A DNA stretch of 64,000 nt from Massilia sp. NR 4-1 (GCF_001191005.1 NZ_CP012201.1:5270001-5334000); one strand, 5' to 3'. Counted from the first letter of the stretch, positions 36,973-48,833 are shown. Numbers and translations: made by a program. Notes: generated from the sequence alone by a model not told the origin.

Positions 36973-38100
36973 ATGCGCGTCCTTCATTTCTACAAGACTT
37001 ACTACCCGGATTCCTGGGGCGGCATCGAACAGGTGATACGCCAGATGTGCGTGGGCACCAGCCGCCTGGGCGTCAGCAATGAAGTGCTGACGTTGACGCG
37101 CAACGGCGGGCCGGCGCAGATGGAAATCGAGGGCCATCTGGTGCACCGTGTGCCGCTCGACTTCGAGATCGCCTCCAACGCCTTTTCCTTCGCCGCCATC
37201 CGCCGCCTGGCGCGGCTGGCGCGCAAGGCCGACGTGATCCACTACCACTTCCCCTGGCCCTTCATGGACCTGGCCCACTTCATGGCGCGCGTGAACAAGC
37301 CCAGCCTGGTGACCTACCATTCCGACATTGTGCGCCAGAAAACCCTGCTGCGCGTGTATACGCCGCTCAAGCAGCGCTTCCTGAAAAGCGTGGACACCAT
37401 CGTCGCCACCTCGCCCAACTATATGGCGTCCTCGCCGGTGCTGCGCCGCTACCGCCACAAGACGCGCACCATCACCTATGGCCTGGACCGCACGATTTAT
37501 CCGGAACCGCGCGCCGAAGTGATGGAGAAATGGCGCGCCGAATGCGGCGAGCGCTTCTTCCTCTTCGTCGGCGTGCTGCGCTACTACAAGGGCTTGCACA
37601 TCCTGCTGGACGCCATGGCGGGCCTGGATTACCCGGTGGTGATCGTCGGCGCGGGACCGATCGAGCAGGAACTCAAGGAGCATGCGGCGCGCCTGAACCT
37701 GCACCACGTCAAATTCCTCGGCGCGGTGGAGGAGGAGGACAAGATCGCCCTGCTCAAGCTGAGCTACGCCATGGCCTTCCCCTCGCATCTGCGCTCGGAA
37801 GCCTTCGGCATCTCGCTGCTGGAAGGGGCGATGTTCGGCAAGCCCATGATCTCCAGCGAGATCGGCACCGGCACCACCTATATCAATGTGGACGGCGAGA
37901 CCGGCCTGGTGGTGCCGCCCAGCGATGCGCAGGCCTTCCGCGAAGCCATGCGCCAGCTGTGGGAAAACCCGCAGATGGCGGCCGATATGGGGCGGCGCGC
38001 CGAGCAGCGCTATTGGGAATTGTTTACGGCCAAGGCGATGGCGGAAAACTATCTGAAGCTGTACCAGGAGCTAGCGCATCGCAAGCAGCATGGCGTTTGA
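36973..38100 (+). CDS. GT4 glycosyltransferase (WbpZ-like)
   Basis: The 375-residue protein starts 'MRVLHFYKTYYPDSWGGIEQVI', the N-terminal motif shared with WbpZ-type mannosyl/rhamnosyl transferases. It has 'FVGVLRYYKGLHILLDAM' and an E-x7-E type 'EAFGISLLEGAMFGKP'. It lies 7 bp after the first transferase. It should add a D-rhamnose to the acceptor lipid or growing chain. The Wzm/Wzt transporter and a third transferase of the known A-band locus are not in this window. Confidence 0.82.
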   Translation: MRVLHFYKTYYPDSWGGIEQVIRQMCVGTSRLGVSNEVLTLTRNGGPAQMEIEGHLVHRVPLDFEIASNAFSFAAIRRLARLARKADVIHYHFPWPFMDLAHFMARVNKPSLVTYHSDIVRQKTLLRVYTPLKQRFLKSVDTIVATSPNYMASSPVLRRYRHKTRTITYGLDRTIYPEPRAEVMEKWRAECGERFFLFVGVLRYYKGLHILLDAMAGLDYPVVIVGAGPIEQELKEHAARLNLHHVKFLGAVEEEDKIALLKLSYAMAFPSHLRSEAFGISLLEGAMFGKPMISSEIGTGTTYINVDGETGLVVPPSDAQAFREAMRQLWENPQMAADMGRRAEQRYWELFTAKAMAENYLKLYQELAHRKQHGV

Positions 38101-38236
38101 TCTTTGTCAAAGCGCTGTCATGCTTGCCGCTTAAGATAGGCGCCGGACTCCTTGCTCTGGCCGTGGTCCGCAGGTTCCGGCCGAACATGCAACGCACAGG
38201 CTTGGCCAGCGCGGGAGTTCACCCCTTCAGTTTTCC

Positions 38237-39264
38237 TTATTGCGGCGGCGCTTCCGCCGCTTCTTCCTTCGCGCTCTCCTGTTCCGCCCAGCGCAGGCGG
38301 ATCGCGTCGACCTGCTCGATCTGCGCCAGGAACAGATCGACCAGGGCCGGGTCGAAATGCTGGCCGCGCTGCTCGCGCAGATAATTGAGCGCTTCCTCCA
38401 GCGGCCAGGCGCGCTTGTAAGGTCGGGCCGAGGTCAGGGCGTCGAACACGTCGGCGATGGCGACGATGCGGCCTTCCAGCGGAATCTCTTTCCCCTTCAA
38501 ACCTTTCGGATAGCCGCTGCCATCCCATTTCTCGTGGTGGCTGAGGGCGATATTGCGTGCCAGGCGCAGCATGCCATGGGTATGCTCGCCGATGATTTCG
38601 GCGCCGATGGCGGCATGCGACTGCATGATCTGCCACTCATCGGCATCGAGCTTGCCCGGCTTTTGCAGGATGCGGTCGGGGATGCCGATCTTGCCGACAT
38701 CGTGCATCGGCGCCGCGTGCAGCAGGTCGTCGGCATCGGCCTCGTTCAGGCCGGCCGCCACGCCCAGCAGGCGGGCGTAATGGCTCATGCGGATCACGTG
38801 CAGGCCGGTTTCATTGTCCTTGTACTCGGCCGCCAGCCCGAGGCGCTGCACGATCTGCAGGCGCGTCTCGCGCAGCTCGTCGATGCGCACCAGCGACAGG
38901 TGGGTGCGCACGCGCGCGCGCACGATGGGCGGGCTGAGCGGCTTGGTGATGTAGTCGACGGCGCCGGCCTCGAAGCCGATCACTTCGTCGGCCGGATCGC
39001 TCAGGGCGGTGACGAAGATGACGGGAATGGCGGCGGTGCCGCTATCGGCTTTCAGCGCGCGGCAGATTTCATAGCCGGTCATCCCGGGCAGCATCACGTC
39101 GAGCAGGATCAGGTTGGGCTGCTCCTGGCGCGCCAGTTCCAGCGCGCGCTGGCCGTCCTTGGCGAACACCAGGCGGTAGTGGTCCTGCAGGATCTGGCGC
39201 AGCAGCTGCAGATTGCTGGCCTCGTCGTCCACGGCCAGAATCAGGGGTTGCTTGGATGGCTGGG

Positions 39265-39268
<4 letters not shown>
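38237..39268 (-). CDS. HD-GYP response regulator (c-di-GMP phosphodiesterase type)
   Basis: The 343-residue protein has a receiver (Asp57, 'LLDVMLPGMTG'). The HD-GYP domain has 'HDVGKIGIPDRILQKPGKLD', 'HHEKWDGSGYPKGLKG' and 'AIADVFDALTS'. HD-GYP domains hydrolyse c-di-GMP to pGpG or GMP. The full set of metal ligands appears present. Its start overlaps the stop of the MHYT hybrid kinase by 4 bp, so the kinase is its probable partner. Confidence 0.93.
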
Positions 39269-42630
<3,362 letters not shown>

Positions 42631-42764
42631 GGCGGACGGGGCGAAAGCAAAATACGGACTGAACTGTGCCACATTAACATAGTTCAGCCCGGAAACACTG
42701 ATTCATTGCCAAAGAGAACCAAAAAATGGCATTGAGCAACAACATCGCGCAATGCCCATCCAGC

Positions 42765-44360
42765 TCAAGCGGCTTTTGCCTCCACTTCCGGAGTGCGCGG
42801 CGGCGCCTGCAGCGACCAGACGCTGGCCGGGTCGCCCGTGCGGCCGCGGCGCAGCGTGGCGCGCGCCATGCGCCAGAAGGCCCAGGCAAAGCCCAGCGCC
42901 ACCAGATTGACGCCGCTGACGATGCCGCGTCCCTGCAGCAGGGCCGAGAAGGGATCGCTGCCGCTTTGCCACCATTGCGCAAAGGGCAAGGCCAGGGCCA
43001 GCGCGGCGCACAGCAGCAGCAGCTCGTGCGCGGCGCGTGCCGGCGGCCGCAGGAAGGCCCAGACGATGGCGCCGAAGAAGACGGCGAAGTAAGCGCCTTC
43101 CTCCCACGCCGGCAAGGCGCCGGCCGGCAGCGCCAGCAGTTTGTTGACGAGGAAGGCGGCGCCCACGCCGGCCACGCTGCCCAGGCAGAAGCCGACGGTG
43201 AATTTCGCCATCCAGCGGCTGCTGCGCGTCTGCGCCCCGCTGCGCTTGCGGCGCGCCTCGATCCACAGCAGATTGCCGCTGTAGAAGAGGAAGGCGCCCG
43301 CCAGGCCAAGGATGAAGTAGACCCACTTCACCGCATAGCCGCCGAAGCCACCGAAGTGCAGGGTCTGCAGGCCGCGCAGGAAGGTGGTGCCGGCGCTGAA
43401 CTGGGCCGGCTGCAGCACGCGCAGCACCTTGCCGCTGCTGGCGTTCAGCACCACCACGCTCATCGCGTTGAGCGTGCCCTCATGGGTCTGGCCATACACT
43501 TCCACCTGGCCGTTGGCGTCGCCCGCATGCTTGTAATACATCTGGCCGATCCGCATCCGCGGCGCTTCGCGCTGCACGATCTGCATCAGCTGCGGCGCCG
43601 GCAGCAGGGGCGCGGCCACGCCGGCCGGCTTGACCGGCGCGCTGGCGTAGATGTCGGACTGGATCAGGTCCAGCAGCTTGCCGTCGAAGACCAGGTACTG
43701 GAAGGGCGCCATCAGCAGGATGCCCAGGCACAGGATGGCGCTGCTCCAGGCATACATCAGGTGGAAGGGCAGGGACAGGATGCCCACCGCGTTGTGCGCG
43801 TCCTGCCACATGCGCTTCAGGTTCTTGCCGATGCGCAGGGCGAACAGGTCCTTGAGGAAGCCGGGCGCGTAAATCACCACGCCGCTGGCCAGCGCCAGGC
43901 CATACAGCACGCAGACGATGCCCAGCACATAGATGCCGGCGGCGGCGGGCAGGCCGGCCGTGTAGTGCAGGCGGTAGAGGAAGTGCGACAGCTCCGATTC
44001 CGGCTTGGCGTCGGCCAGCGCGCCATGGGCGTCCAGGCGCCAGGCGTGCTCGGTTTCGCTGCCGTCCTTGTGGTGCTCGTCCCACTGCAGGCGCAGCGCC
44101 GGTTCGTGCTCGCTCGGCAGGATCAGGCCGAAATGCTCGGCCGCCTTGGGCTGGGCGCGCAGCACGGCGTCCACCAGCTGCTGGGCATTGGCGGTGGGCT
44201 GCATGGCCGCCACGCGCGCGCCGCGCACCTCCCATTCGCCCAGCTCCTCGTGGAAGATGGTGATGGCGCCGGCGAAGAAGGCGATGAACAGGCCGAAGCC
44301 CGCGACCAGGCCGACCCAGGTATGCAGCGCGATATAGCTGCGCAGAGTCGCCGCCTTCAT
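42765..44360 (-). CDS. PepSY-associated TM helix protein (iron-uptake type)
   Basis: The protein is 531 residues from the ATG at 44360. It has four or more membrane helices and PepSY-type extracytoplasmic regions. It begins 'SYIALHTWVGLVAGFGLFIAFFAGAITIFHEEL', typical of PepSY_TM proteins that accompany TonB-dependent receptors. The family is linked to ferric-siderophore reduction at the inner membrane. It is the last gene of a Fur-regulated cluster: receptor, two small membrane proteins, then this gene. Starts and stops overlap by 4 bp. Confidence 0.88.
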   Translation of the reverse strand: MKAATLRSYIALHTWVGLVAGFGLFIAFFAGAITIFHEELGEWEVRGARVAAMQPTANAQQLVDAVLRAQPKAAEHFGLILPSEHEPALRLQWDEHHKDGSETEHAWRLDAHGALADAKPESELSHFLYRLHYTAGLPAAAGIYVLGIVCVLYGLALASGVVIYAPGFLKDLFALRIGKNLKRMWQDAHNAVGILSLPFHLMYAWSSAILCLGILLMAPFQYLVFDGKLLDLIQSDIYASAPVKPAGVAAPLLPAPQLMQIVQREAPRMRIGQMYYKHAGDANGQVEVYGQTHEGTLNAMSVVVLNASSGKVLRVLQPAQFSAGTTFLRGLQTLHFGGFGGYAVKWVYFILGLAGAFLFYSGNLLWIEARRKRSGAQTRSSRWMAKFTVGFCLGSVAGVGAAFLVNKLLALPAGALPAWEEGAYFAVFFGAIVWAFLRPPARAAHELLLLCAALALALPFAQWWQSGSDPFSALLQGRGIVSGVNLVALGFAWAFWRMARATLRRGRTGDPASVWSLQAPPRTPEVEAKAA

Positions 44361-44626
44361 GCCGCCACCTTCACCAGGCCGCTGGCCTTCAAGGCATACA
44401 GCAGGCCATAGCCGATCACGGTGGCGCCGCCCAGCCACAGCCAGGCGCGCGCGCCGCTGCGGAAGGCGAAGGCCCAGGTCATCACGCCGACCCAGACCAG
44501 GAAGAACAGCACCAGCGCCGGCAGGGTGTAGAAGCGCTGGTCGCCGCTGAGCAGGGCCGCGATGCCGACCAGGGCCACCGCCAGCGGCAGGCCGAGGAAG
44601 AAGGCGGCCGTCGATTTACCCCACAT
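44357..44626 (-). CDS. Small inner-membrane protein of the iron cluster
   Basis: The 89-residue protein starts at 'MWGKSTAAFFLGLPLAVALVG', with three hydrophobic helices. Its stop overlaps the start of the PepSY gene and its start overlaps the stop of the upstream small protein. It resembles the short proteins (DUF3649-type) found between TonB receptors and PepSY proteins. I cannot settle the exact family. Confidence 0.7.
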   Translation of the reverse strand: MWGKSTAAFFLGLPLAVALVGIAALLSGDQRFYTLPALVLFFLVWVGVMTWAFAFRSGARAWLWLGGATVIGYGLLYALKASGLVKVAA

Positions 44627-44882
44627 GGCGCGACCTCCGGTAAGCATCGAGATAGGGCAGGGCCACCAGGGCCAGCATGAAGCCGGACAGGGCAACGAAG
44701 ACGCCGCACCAGAAGCCGTAGGCGGCGCCGCCCGCCAGCGCGGCGAGCGCCAGCAAGGGCAGGGCGCCGCAGCGCAGCAGGCGCGCCTGGGCGCGCGCGC
44801 CCGGCAGCAGGGTCTGGTGCGGCGAAGCCAGGTACAAGGCGCAGGCAGCCAGCGTGGCGGTGAAAATGCTAAGCCAGTTCAT
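44616..44882 (-). CDS. Small membrane protein (DUF3325-like)
   Basis: The 88-residue protein has three membrane helices and 'CALYLASPHQTLLPG', which matches the DUF3325 pattern. It lies 10 bp downstream of the TonB receptor and overlaps the next gene by 11 bp. The role is unknown beyond the link to iron-siderophore uptake loci. Confidence 0.72.
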   Translation of the reverse strand: MNWLSIFTATLAACALYLASPHQTLLPGARAQARLLRCGALPLLALAALAGGAAYGFWCGVFVALSGFMLALVALPYLDAYRRSRHVG

Positions 44883-44892
44883 TCTTGTCCTT

Positions 44893-47052
44893 TCAGATGC
44901 GGCCTTCGATGCCGAAGCCGATGCGGCGGCCCTTGCCCTGCACCACGTTATGCCGACCCGGTACCGTGCTGATTGAGCCGGAGGTGATGTAGGTGTGGTT
45001 CAGCAGATTGCTGCCATAAGCGAACAGGCTCAGTCCATTGGCGAGGGTGTAGGCGGCTTTGCCGCCCAGCAGGGTGCGGCCGCCATTGCGCTCTTCGTTT
45101 TCGGCGCCGGAGTAGGAGCCGCCTTCATGCGTCAGGTGCAGGTTGAGCAGGGCGCGGCCCGGCTTCCAGCTGAAGCCCGCCGATTGCGTCTGGCGCGGCG
45201 AGCGGCCGAATTCGTGGCCGCTGTAATCGCCCAGCGGCGACTGGAACTCGATGAAGCGGCTGCGCGACAGGCCGAGCGCGCCGAACACTTCCACCTCGCG
45301 CGTCAGCATGCCGCGCACTTCCAGTTCCAGGCCGCGCAGGCGCGAGCTGCCCGCATTGACCACGAAGTTGTCGATGGTGGTGTTGCGCGAGATATTCACC
45401 TGCTGCTTGCTCCAGTCGATCTGGTACAGGTTCGCGGCCAGGAAGAAATTGCCCGGCAGCGTGCCTTTCAGCGACAGGTCGTAGTTCTTGGTGAACTCGG
45501 GCGCATAGGCGTTCGGGCCGCGCTGATAGCTGTAGCCCACGCCGCCGCTGCGGTAGCCGCGCTGCGCGGTGGCGCCGGCCACCCAGTCGCCGTTCAGCGC
45601 ATAGCGCAGGCCCAGCTTGGGCAGCCACACCTTGTTGTCGGACGATACGTCGCGCACGCCGTCGGCGTTGAAGATGCCGGCGCCGATCAATTGGCCCATC
45701 ACCATCTGCGCCATGGGCGAGGTGCCCGTGGTCTCGGTGCCGACCACGCGGGTCTGCTGCTCGGCGTCGTAGCGCAGGCCGGCCGTATAGGTCAGCGCGC
45801 CCACGCTGTAATCGGCCTCGCCGAACACGGCGCGGTTGCGCGTGCGGTTGTTTTCCAGATTGCGGCGGTGGATAAAGTCGCTGTCGAAGACGGCGCAGGC
45901 GGCCGCGCTGGGGCACTGGCCCGCCGAATTGAGCACGAAGGAGACCGGCACGCGGAAGCCGTCGTCGGTGCTGGCCGTGTCGCGGCCGTAGTAGACGCCG
46001 GCCACGCCTTTCAGCGTGTTGCCGGCCAGCGTGGTGGTGAAGTTGGCGCGCGCTTCCTGGGTCAGCTCGCGGTTTTTGCGCATGCCGGTCTGGGTGCCCT
46101 GGTTCATTTCCGTGTAATCGTAGTCGCTGGCGCGGGTGTAGCGGTTGTGGGCATAGCCGGTCAGCAGGGTGATATCGGCGCCGCCCAGCGCGAAGGTCTG
46201 CTCCAGCGCCATATTGCGGCTGCGGTTGTCGATGGCGCTGGCTTCGTTGGCGAGGGCGATGCGCTCCTTGGCCTGGCGCGTCACCGCTTCCACCTGGGCG
46301 TCGCCCTTGCGGTATTTGGATTCGGACAGCGTGAGCATGGCCTGATAGCGCTCGCCCCATGGCGTCAGGCGCAGCTTGCCGCGCGCCGTGTGGCCGGTTT
46401 CCTTGTCCCAGTGCTTCTCGTTGCGGGTGGCGTTGAAATTGTCGCCGCCGTCGCGGTACTGCTCGATGCTGATGCGGGCCGCCGCCACCTGCTCGACCAA
46501 GGCGCCGCCGCCGGCCAAGGCCGCGCGGTAGGAGCTCTTGTTGCCGGCGCCGACGCGCACATTGAAGTCGCGCTGGTCCTGCGGATCGCGGGTTTTCACC
46601 ACCAGCGCGCCGGCCAGGGAGTTGCGGCCCTGGTTGGTCGATTGCGGGCCGCGCAGCACTTCCACGCGTTCGACGTCCCACACCGGGAGATTGGAAATAT
46701 CCTGGGCAAAGCCGCTTTGCTGCACGCCGTCGCTGGTGACGCTGATGGTGCGGCCGCTGCCGCCGCTGGTCGGCCCGGCCAGCGGAATGCCGCGGATGGC
46801 CAGCTCGGCGCCGGTGCCCACATTGGCCATCTGGCGCACCACTTCCTCGATAGTGTTCTGGCCCGCCTCGGCGATCTGGCGCCGGTTGCGGATGCCGATG
46901 CTGGCGCTGCTGTCGGCCTCGGTCCGTTTTAATTTATCGCCGCTGATGACCACCACTTCTTCCACGCCCTGCGGCGCTGCGCCCTGCTCGGCCTGCGCCT
47001 GCCATGCGCAGAGCGCACCCGATACCGCCAACACCACATGCTTGAACTGCAT
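44893..47052 (-). CDS. TonB-dependent outer membrane receptor (siderophore type)
   Basis: Start at the ATG at 47052, which has GAGGGG upstream; a TTG 12 bp earlier is in frame. The 719-residue protein has a signal peptide ending 'AWQAQA'. A TonB box-like 'EEVVVISG' and a plug domain ('DISNLPVWDVERVEVLRGPQSTNQGRNSLAGALVV') precede a 22-strand barrel. It imports an iron-siderophore or similar ligand with TonB energy. The upstream region carries two Fur boxes, so it should be iron-repressed. The rest of the operon encodes inner-membrane partners. Confidence 0.92.
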   Translation of the reverse strand: MQFKHVVLAVSGALCAWQAQAEQGAAPQGVEEVVVISGDKLKRTEADSSASIGIRNRRQIAEAGQNTIEEVVRQMANVGTGAELAIRGIPLAGPTSGGSGRTISVTSDGVQQSGFAQDISNLPVWDVERVEVLRGPQSTNQGRNSLAGALVVKTRDPQDQRDFNVRVGAGNKSSYRAALAGGGALVEQVAAARISIEQYRDGGDNFNATRNEKHWDKETGHTARGKLRLTPWGERYQAMLTLSESKYRKGDAQVEAVTRQAKERIALANEASAIDNRSRNMALEQTFALGGADITLLTGYAHNRYTRASDYDYTEMNQGTQTGMRKNRELTQEARANFTTTLAGNTLKGVAGVYYGRDTASTDDGFRVPVSFVLNSAGQCPSAAACAVFDSDFIHRRNLENNRTRNRAVFGEADYSVGALTYTAGLRYDAEQQTRVVGTETTGTSPMAQMVMGQLIGAGIFNADGVRDVSSDNKVWLPKLGLRYALNGDWVAGATAQRGYRSGGVGYSYQRGPNAYAPEFTKNYDLSLKGTLPGNFFLAANLYQIDWSKQQVNISRNTTIDNFVVNAGSSRLRGLELEVRGMLTREVEVFGALGLSRSRFIEFQSPLGDYSGHEFGRSPRQTQSAGFSWKPGRALLNLHLTHEGGSYSGAENEERNGGRTLLGGKAAYTLANGLSLFAYGSNLLNHTYITSGSISTVPGRHNVVQGKGRRIGFGIEGRI

Positions 47053-47063
47053 AAAACCCCTCA

Positions 47064-47107
47064 AATGAGAATCATTACCAACATTAGATGTTAAATGATA
47101 ATCATTT
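47064..47107. promoter_or_regulatory. Tandem Fur boxes upstream of the TonB receptor
   Basis: AAATGATAATCATTT (47093-47107) is a perfect 7-1-7 Fur box. AATGAGAATCATT (47064-47076) is a second copy with one arm mismatch, 12 bp before the receptor ATG. Between them AACAT-TAG-ATGTT (47080-47092) is a further short palindrome. The layout fits strong Fur repression under iron-replete conditions. Confidence 0.88.
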
Positions 47108-47149
47108 TTATTTGAAGGAAATTTTTCAAATTCGTGGTTTTGCCGTCGT

Positions 47150-47204
47150 ATTCTGGAGCTGCGCCGATACTTTCAATATGAAAGTATCGGCGCAGCTCCA
47201 GAAT
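47150..47204. repeat. Perfect 26-bp inverted repeat (55-bp palindrome)
   Basis: Bases 47150-47175 are the exact reverse complement of 47179-47204, with only ATA (47176-47178) between them. It lies between the Clp-N gene stop (47297) and the receptor start, both on the minus strand. There is no T tract on either side, so it is not a standard terminator. It would form a very stable hairpin in RNA or a cruciform in DNA. A rearrangement or assembly artefact cannot be excluded. Confidence 0.9.
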
Positions 47205-47296
47205 GGCGAACTTGCTGAGTTTGCTTGGGCTGTATTTCTGCAGCAGCATGCGCGCTGCGGCCAACGCCGCGGTGCGCATGCCCGGGCTTAAGCGCC

Positions 47297-47818
47297 TCAG
47301 GCCGGGCGGAAGGCGCGGATTTCGCTGCGCGCCGCTTCGGCCAGCGCGGCCAGGTCCACGCCCAGCAGGCGCAAGGCGCGCAGCGCCGTGCCGTACTGGG
47401 CCGATGTCACGGCCAGCAGCACATGGGCGCCCAGCAGCGGCAGCGTGCTGCCTTCCTCTTTTTTACGTTCGTTCAATTGCTGGATCAGGACCTGGGCCGA
47501 GGCTTGGGCGCGATACAGGCCGCCCGCCGGCGGCAGGGCCGCGTCCTGCTGCACCTCGTCGGGCAGCGCCGCCACGCCGGCGAACTGCATGGCTTCCTGG
47601 TGCTGGCGGGCGATGGCGGCGCGGTACTGCTCCGGCGCCACGTTCAGGCGCTGCAAGGCCTGGCGCGCCGTGCCGTCCGGCAGATCGAGGGCGGCGAGGA
47701 TGAAATGTTCGGCCCCGGCCTGGGCCTGGCCGTCGGCATTGGCGTGTTTTTCCGCGTCTTCGCACAGACGCTTGATGGTGCCCATATCGCGCAAACGCTG
47801 CTTAATCCTGTCAAACAT
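47297..47818 (-). CDS. Stand-alone Clp N-terminal domain protein
   Basis: The 173-residue protein has two Clp N-type repeats: 'ANADGQAQAGAEHFILAALDLPDGTARQAL' and 'VLIQQLNERKKEEGSTLPLLGAHVLLAVTSAQ'. These resemble the substrate/adaptor-binding N-domain of ClpA/ClpC, but there is no ATPase part. It follows a small HTH gene by 22 bp. Such domain-only proteins may compete for adaptors or recognise substrates for a Clp protease; this is inference. Confidence 0.82.
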   Translation of the reverse strand: MFDRIKQRLRDMGTIKRLCEDAEKHANADGQAQAGAEHFILAALDLPDGTARQALQRLNVAPEQYRAAIARQHQEAMQFAGVAALPDEVQQDAALPPAGGLYRAQASAQVLIQQLNERKKEEGSTLPLLGAHVLLAVTSAQYGTALRALRLLGVDLAALAEAARSEIRAFRPA

Positions 47819-47840
47819 TGCTGCTCCTAAGTAGAGGGAT

Positions 47841-48050
47841 TCAATCCTGCGCCAGGCCGGCCAGGCGCTTGTGCGCCGCCTGCTTGGATACGCCCAGCGC
47901 TTCGGCGATCTGCGACCAGGACCAGCCCTGCCGCAAAGCCGCCTTCACGGCGCTGCGTTCCAGCTTGTCCGCCGTCAGGCGCAGGGCGACCACCGCCGCC
48001 AGCGCTTCGGCCGGATCGTCAGGGGAGGGGAGGGTTTTCAATGAGCTCAT
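47841..48050 (-). CDS. Small helix-turn-helix DNA-binding protein
   Basis: The 69-residue protein carries a clear HTH, 'GWSWSQIAEALGVSKQAAHKRLAGL', at its C-terminal half. It lies directly before the Clp-N gene, with 22 bp between them. Its ATG immediately follows two operator-like repeats, so it probably represses its own promoter. The promoter position predicts an mRNA without a leader. Confidence 0.8.
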   Translation of the reverse strand: MSSLKTLPSPDDPAEALAAVVALRLTADKLERSAVKAALRQGWSWSQIAEALGVSKQAAHKRLAGLAQD

Positions 48051-48097
48051 TCGTCAATCTTAGTTGACGATATGGGTGTCGTCAACAAAAATTGACG
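48051..48097 (-). promoter_or_regulatory. Tandem operator and sigma-70-like promoter of the HTH/Clp-N operon
   Basis: Two inverted repeats with the same core and N6 spacing occur: CGTCAA-N6-TTGACG at 48052-48069 and 48080-48097, 28 bp apart. On the minus strand TTGACG (48085-48080), a 17-bp spacer and TAAGAT (48062-48057) form a near-consensus promoter. The start point would fall at or next to the ATG at 48050. The operators overlap both promoter elements, as in autorepression. Confidence 0.75.
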
Positions 48098-48189
48098 GAA
48101 TGGCCTTGGCATTTGATTTTTATCTAGTGCTTTAGCGAACTGAGCTGGGATGCAGAGTGGGATAATGAAGTCTCTTCAGCGAGGTTCAT

Positions 48190-48519
48190 ATGAGTGCCGC
48201 AGCCTTTGATACCCACAAGTACGCAAAGCGCCTGATGGACGCCGGCGTTACGCCGGCCCACGCCGATATTCAGGCAGAAACCATGGGCTGCATGATGGCG
48301 GAGCTGGCTGCGAATACCACAGCGCTGGAAAAGCATGAGCTGCGCAATGCCGCGGAAATCGATGTGTTTGGCGCCAAGCTGGACAAGGCGGTTGCGGAAC
48401 TGAGCCAAAAGATCAGCGAAACCAGCCAGAATTCGATGCGCTGGACCCTGAGCATCGGTGTCGCCTTCGGCCTGATACAGACCAGCGCCCTGGCGCTCAT
48501 CCTGTTCAAGCTGGTATGA
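48190..48519 (+). CDS. DUF1640-type coiled-coil protein with C-terminal membrane anchor
   Basis: The 109-residue protein starts 'MSAAAFDTHKYAKRLMDAGVTPAHADIQAE', the DUF1640 motif. A coiled-coil region (about 40-80) and a C-terminal membrane helix (about 86-107) follow. A GGGATAAT -10-like sequence lies about 25 bp upstream of the ATG. The function of DUF1640 proteins is not established in bacteria. It ends at a good terminator. Confidence 0.78.
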   Translation: MSAAAFDTHKYAKRLMDAGVTPAHADIQAETMGCMMAELAANTTALEKHELRNAAEIDVFGAKLDKAVAELSQKISETSQNSMRWTLSIGVAFGLIQTSALALILFKLV

Positions 48520-48530
48520 AGCGGAAATAA

Positions 48531-48558
48531 AAAAAGCACTGAATAATCAGTGCTTTTT
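48531..48558. terminator. Intrinsic terminator after the DUF1640 gene
   Basis: A 12-bp stem (AAAAAGCACTGA at 48531-48542, TCAGTGCTTTTT at 48547-48558) with loop ATAA. The A/T ends make it work in both directions, so it can also end the convergent tRNA transcript. Confidence 0.9.
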
Positions 48559-48565
48559 CAAATCC

Positions 48566-48650
48566 TGGTGCCCCGGGCCGGAATCGAACCGGCACGCCTT
48601 GCGGCGGCGGATTTTGAGTCCGCTGCGTCTACCAATTTCACCACCGAGGC
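48566..48650 (-). tRNA. tRNA-Leu (anticodon CAA)
   Basis: Read on the minus strand it begins GCCTCGGTGG and ends GGGGCACCA, with CCA encoded. The anticodon stem-loop is GCGGA-CTCAAAA-TCCGC, so the anticodon is CAA (codon UUG). A long variable arm and a standard T arm (GGTTCGATTCC) confirm the leucine class. No integrase or attachment repeat is adjacent. Confidence 0.96.
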
Positions 48651-48833
48651 CAATTTTCAGCGCATCCGACAGCTTGCCGTTTTGGCTACGCCGCAAATGC
48701 GACCTGCATTATCACTGATTTACTCGCACCGGGCAAGCCTGCGCCATGGTTTTATCTCTTTGATATCATTTCCCGCCCCGGATGGCGTATCATCCGCCTA
48801 CCTCCGTTACGCTGGCGCGGCCAGCCTGCTCGC

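Noticed and set aside
47091..47279. 62-residue open frame across the palindrome (minus strand)
   Set aside because: It spans the hairpin and both Fur-box flanks, has no ribosome binding site and no recognisable family. The region is better explained as regulatory DNA.
48566..48650. tRNA-Leu as an integration site for a mobile element
   Set aside because: No integrase, no direct repeat of the tRNA end and no change in gene type were seen on either side.
48651..48833. c-di-AMP riboswitch before the KimA-like gene
   Set aside because: The 183-bp region has no paired structure or conserved core I can match to that riboswitch class.
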